DNA of 7,899 bases, taken from positions 1-7,899 of the forward strand of contig CAZYDV010000296.1 in assembly GCA_964646405.1 (NCBI GenBank), in the 5' to 3' direction. This DNA comes from CAKZSB01 sp964646405. GTDB lineage: Bacteria > Pseudomonadota > Gammaproteobacteria > Granulosicoccales > Granulosicoccaceae. Of this stretch, positions 6,116 through 7,899 are shown one piece after another (within the stretch, counting starts at the first letter, position 1; the number at the start of each line of letters is the position of its first letter). The position numbers were made by a program, and so were the translations under genes. The notes beneath the pieces were generated by a model. That model saw nothing but the letters and a program-made list of their open reading frames with translations. It made no database searches and was not told where the DNA came from.

Positions 6116-6128
6116 CGATGGCCCATCG
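6116..6128. repeat. Short perfect palindrome just after the FAH-family gene
   Basis: CGATGGCCCATCG (13 bases, 5-bp stem with a 3-base loop) begins 4 bases beyond the TGA of the FAH-family gene. No T run follows on the transcribed strand. It might be a transcript-end stabilising hairpin or chance. The remaining part of the 119-base gap shows no clear promoter. Confidence 0.22.
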
Positions 6129-6132
6129 AGTA

Positions 6133-6990
6133 TCAGGCACTCTGCTCGTCAGCGACATCATTGCGCAAAATACCGATTCCACCCACCTCGACTTCAACCA
6201 CATCGCCCGGTTCCAGATATTTTGGCGGATCGAATCGCGCACCGGCACCGGTTGGCGTGCCGGTGACGATCATATCGCCGGGTTGCAAGGTCATGAACGT
6301 TGAGATGTAGGCGATCTCTTCGCGGATCGGAAACATCATTCTGCTTAGCACGTCGTCCTGGCGCACCTCGCCGTTTACCCGCGTAACGATGCGCGCATCA
6401 TCCAGCTGAGAAGCCTCGTTGAATGGCACGAGCCACGGTCCTATTGCGCCGGATTTGTCCCAGTTCTTGCCCTGCGTGACATTGAATTTCGCGTGCCGCA
6501 CCCAGTCGCGGATCGTGCCCTCGTTGCATAGTGTCAGCGCCGAGATGTGATCGTAGGCATTTTCAGCACTGATTCTGCGCCCGGCCTTGCCAATCACCAC
6601 GACTACCTCGCCCTCGTAGTCGAGCGTGTGATTTTCAGGCGGGCGAATCAGCGGTTGCCCATGACCGGTAAATCCGCTGGCAAAGCGCGGAAACAGCGAC
6701 ATGTATTTTGGCTGTGTACTGCCGTCTTTGTACTCGGCGTTTCGATCGGGGAAATTCACCCCCACGCACAGAATGCGAACCGCGTTGGGCATCGGCATTT
6801 CGTAGACAACATCCGTGTGCGTGACCGCACGTCCAGATGCAGCATCCGCCAGTTGATCGAGTGCGTCGGCAACCACAACATCGCGCAGCGTTGGCCACTC
6901 GGGAAAATACGGCGACAGCGCTATCATGCCGTCATCTTTCGCCGCACCGTAGTAGGTTTCGCCATCGGCGCTATAGGTTGCAAATCGCAT
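6133..6990 (-). CDS. Fumarylacetoacetate hydrolase (FAH) family enzyme, likely meta-cleavage pathway
   Basis: The 285-residue protein has the FAH catalytic fold: a small N-terminal domain, then LDYEGEVVVVIGK (123-135) with metal ligands E126 and E128, and NEGTIRDW (156-163). The block TQGKNWDKSGAIGPWLV (172-188) and the C-terminal GDMIVTGTPTGAGARFDPP (238-256) with PGDVVEVEVGGIG follow. The third metal ligand, commonly the Asp of an ND(V/G) motif, is Glu157 here, so a carboxylate is kept. Family members cleave, decarboxylate, isomerise or hydrate 2-oxo-4-enoates. Next to hpaD, a role on the ring-opened product of homoprotocatechuate is likely (HpaG-like decarboxylase/isomerase or a hydratase), but sequence alone does not choose. 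The ATG at 6990 has GGAG 7 bases upstream. The gene lies 63 bases downstream of hpaD in the same direction, consistent with one operon. Confidence 0.9.
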   Translation of the reverse strand: MRFATYSADGETYYGAAKDDGMIALSPYFPEWPTLRDVVVADALDQLADAASGRAVTHTDVVYEMPMPNAVRILCVGVNFPDRNAEYKDGSTQPKYMSLFPRFASGFTGHGQPLIRPPENHTLDYEGEVVVVIGKAGRRISAENAYDHISALTLCNEGTIRDWVRHAKFNVTQGKNWDKSGAIGPWLVPFNEASQLDDARIVTRVNGEVRQDDVLSRMMFPIREEIAYISTFMTLQPGDMIVTGTPTGAGARFDPPKYLEPGDVVEVEVGGIGILRNDVADEQSA

Positions 6991-7053
6991 GCAGAGTCTC
7001 CGGGTTGTCGCGACCCTAATCGCGCAACAACCACAAGCAGGTGTGTTGATTAA

Positions 7054-7899
7054 TCAGGGGGCAATGATCGGACTGGCGGCCAGCCCGGATTCGCGTGGTT
7101 CACAGTCGATAAAATTGGAGCCATGTTCGAACCAGCTTTGCGGTGCCGGCGCACCCCAAAGCGTCTGGCGCTGCGGATCTTTCAAATCCCATTTGATCGG
7201 CTCGTGATCTGAATCAACAGTTTGATAATCTGAGCAGTAGATTTCGATGCGATGGCCATCCGGATCGAGAATGTAAAGAAAAAAGGCATTCGAGATACCG
7301 TGCCGGCCCGGGCCGCGCTCGATATTGGCTAGATAACCGGAGCTTGCCATCAAGTCGAGCAGATCGATGATGTTAAGCGGTGTCGGCACCCAAAACGCGA
7401 TGTGGTGCATGCGCGGGCCAAAGCCGTTGGTGAATGCCATATCGTGCACGCCGCCTTTGCGGTGCAGCCAGGCGGCCCAGAGCTTTTTCGTCTCCTCATC
7501 CTCGGTGTATTCGGTCACGCGAAATCCGAAGTCACTGTAGAACGCAACCGACGCATCGACATCGGGCGAAAAGCAGTTAAAGTGATCGATGCGCAAAGGT
7601 TTTACACCGCGATACAACGCGTATTGCTGGTGAATCGATGGCAGGCGATCCATCTTGTGATAGAACTCCAGCGGTATACCGATATTGTCTGACGTCAACA
7701 GGGTACGCCCCTGGTATTCGCGTTCGACCCACGAGCAAGCTCGTCCCTTGCCTTCGAAATAAACTTTGGCCCGGTCGAGATCTTCCTCGTCAAAGGTCTT
7801 GAAACCCATCACCTCCACGGTGCCGGGCTTATCCGACTTTTGCAAAATCACACAGTGATGCCCGCGCTCTTCCATCGCGCGCAGGTAGACGTGTGTGTC
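7054..7899 (-). CDS. hpaD: Homoprotocatechuate (3,4-dihydroxyphenylacetate) 2,3-dioxygenase, C-terminal 281 residues (cut by right edge)
   Basis: HpaD opens the ring of 3,4-dihydroxyphenylacetate by extradiol cleavage using a non-haem metal and O2, in the cytoplasm. The frame is open to the right edge, beginning DTHVYLRAMEERGHH, so the ATG at 7875 is internal and the true start lies outside. Two vicinal-oxygen-chelate modules are visible: the end of the first (to about residue 90) and the whole catalytic one. In fragment numbering (first visible codon = 1) the metal ligands are H106 (in IDHFN), H166 (MHHIAFW) and E219 (HRIEIY). Second-shell residues N108, W144, H152, H200 and Y209 are also present. 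Their spacing fits H155, H214, E267, N157, W192, H200, H248 and Y257 of the Brevibacterium enzyme with one single-residue gap. About 50-60 N-terminal residues are missing. It leads the cluster with the FAH-family gene. Confidence 0.92.
   Translation of the reverse strand, partial: DTHVYLRAMEERGHHCVILQKSDKPGTVEVMGFKTFDEEDLDRAKVYFEGKGRACSWVEREYQGRTLLTSDNIGIPLEFYHKMDRLPSIHQQYALYRGVKPLRIDHFNCFSPDVDASVAFYSDFGFRVTEYTEDEETKKLWAAWLHRKGGVHDMAFTNGFGPRMHHIAFWVPTPLNIIDLLDLMASSGYLANIERGPGRHGISNAFFLYILDPDGHRIEIYCSDYQTVDSDHEPIKWDLKDPQRQTLWGAPAPQSWFEHGSNFIDCEPRESGLAASPIIAP

Overview
The window looks like chromosomal DNA of a proteobacterium with about 55-60% GC. A UbiG of the proteobacterial ubiquinone pathway is present, and the mix of aromatic meta-cleavage, lipoprotein and periplasmic redox genes suggests a free-living, possibly marine, gammaproteobacterium. 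That placement is an inference; no rRNA or other strong taxonomic marker is present. I see no tRNA, rRNA, CRISPR array, transposase, integrase or attachment site.

Layout from left to right. (1) 1-440, minus: the N-terminal 146 residues of a Baeyer-Villiger-type flavin monooxygenase that runs off the left edge. (2) 561-887, plus: a broken remnant of the C-terminal end of an NrtA/CmpA-type ABC transporter substrate-binding protein. (3) 1079-1798, plus: a TauE/SafE-family membrane permease. It converges, with a 9-base gap, on (4) 1808-2947, minus: a secreted protein made of two tandem thioredoxin-like units, each with a CxxC. (5) 3038-3424 and 3414-4193, minus: ubiG followed by a DCC/DUF393 thiol oxidoreductase-like gene whose start overlaps the end of ubiG by 11 bases. 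(6) 4326-5309, minus: a TM1410/GH114-like putative glycoside hydrolase lipoprotein. (7) 5522-6013, minus: a small exported protein of unknown function with a Tat-like leader. (8) 6133-6990, minus: a fumarylacetoacetate hydrolase family enzyme. (9) 7054-7899, minus: a homoprotocatechuate 2,3-dioxygenase (HpaD) cut by the right edge.

The clearest functional unit is hpaD followed by the FAH-family gene. This is the order expected for a meta-cleavage pathway in which 3,4-dihydroxyphenylacetate is ring-opened and the product is processed by an FAH-fold decarboxylase, isomerase or hydratase. The second unit is ubiG plus the DCC gene, which looks translationally coupled. The remaining genes seem to be single transcription units. 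Nothing seen amounts to an obviously new multi-gene system. The items most worth a second look are the decayed transporter remnant at the divergent monooxygenase promoter, the duplicated two-CxxC protein, the coupled ubiG-DCC pair and the uncharacterised exported protein.
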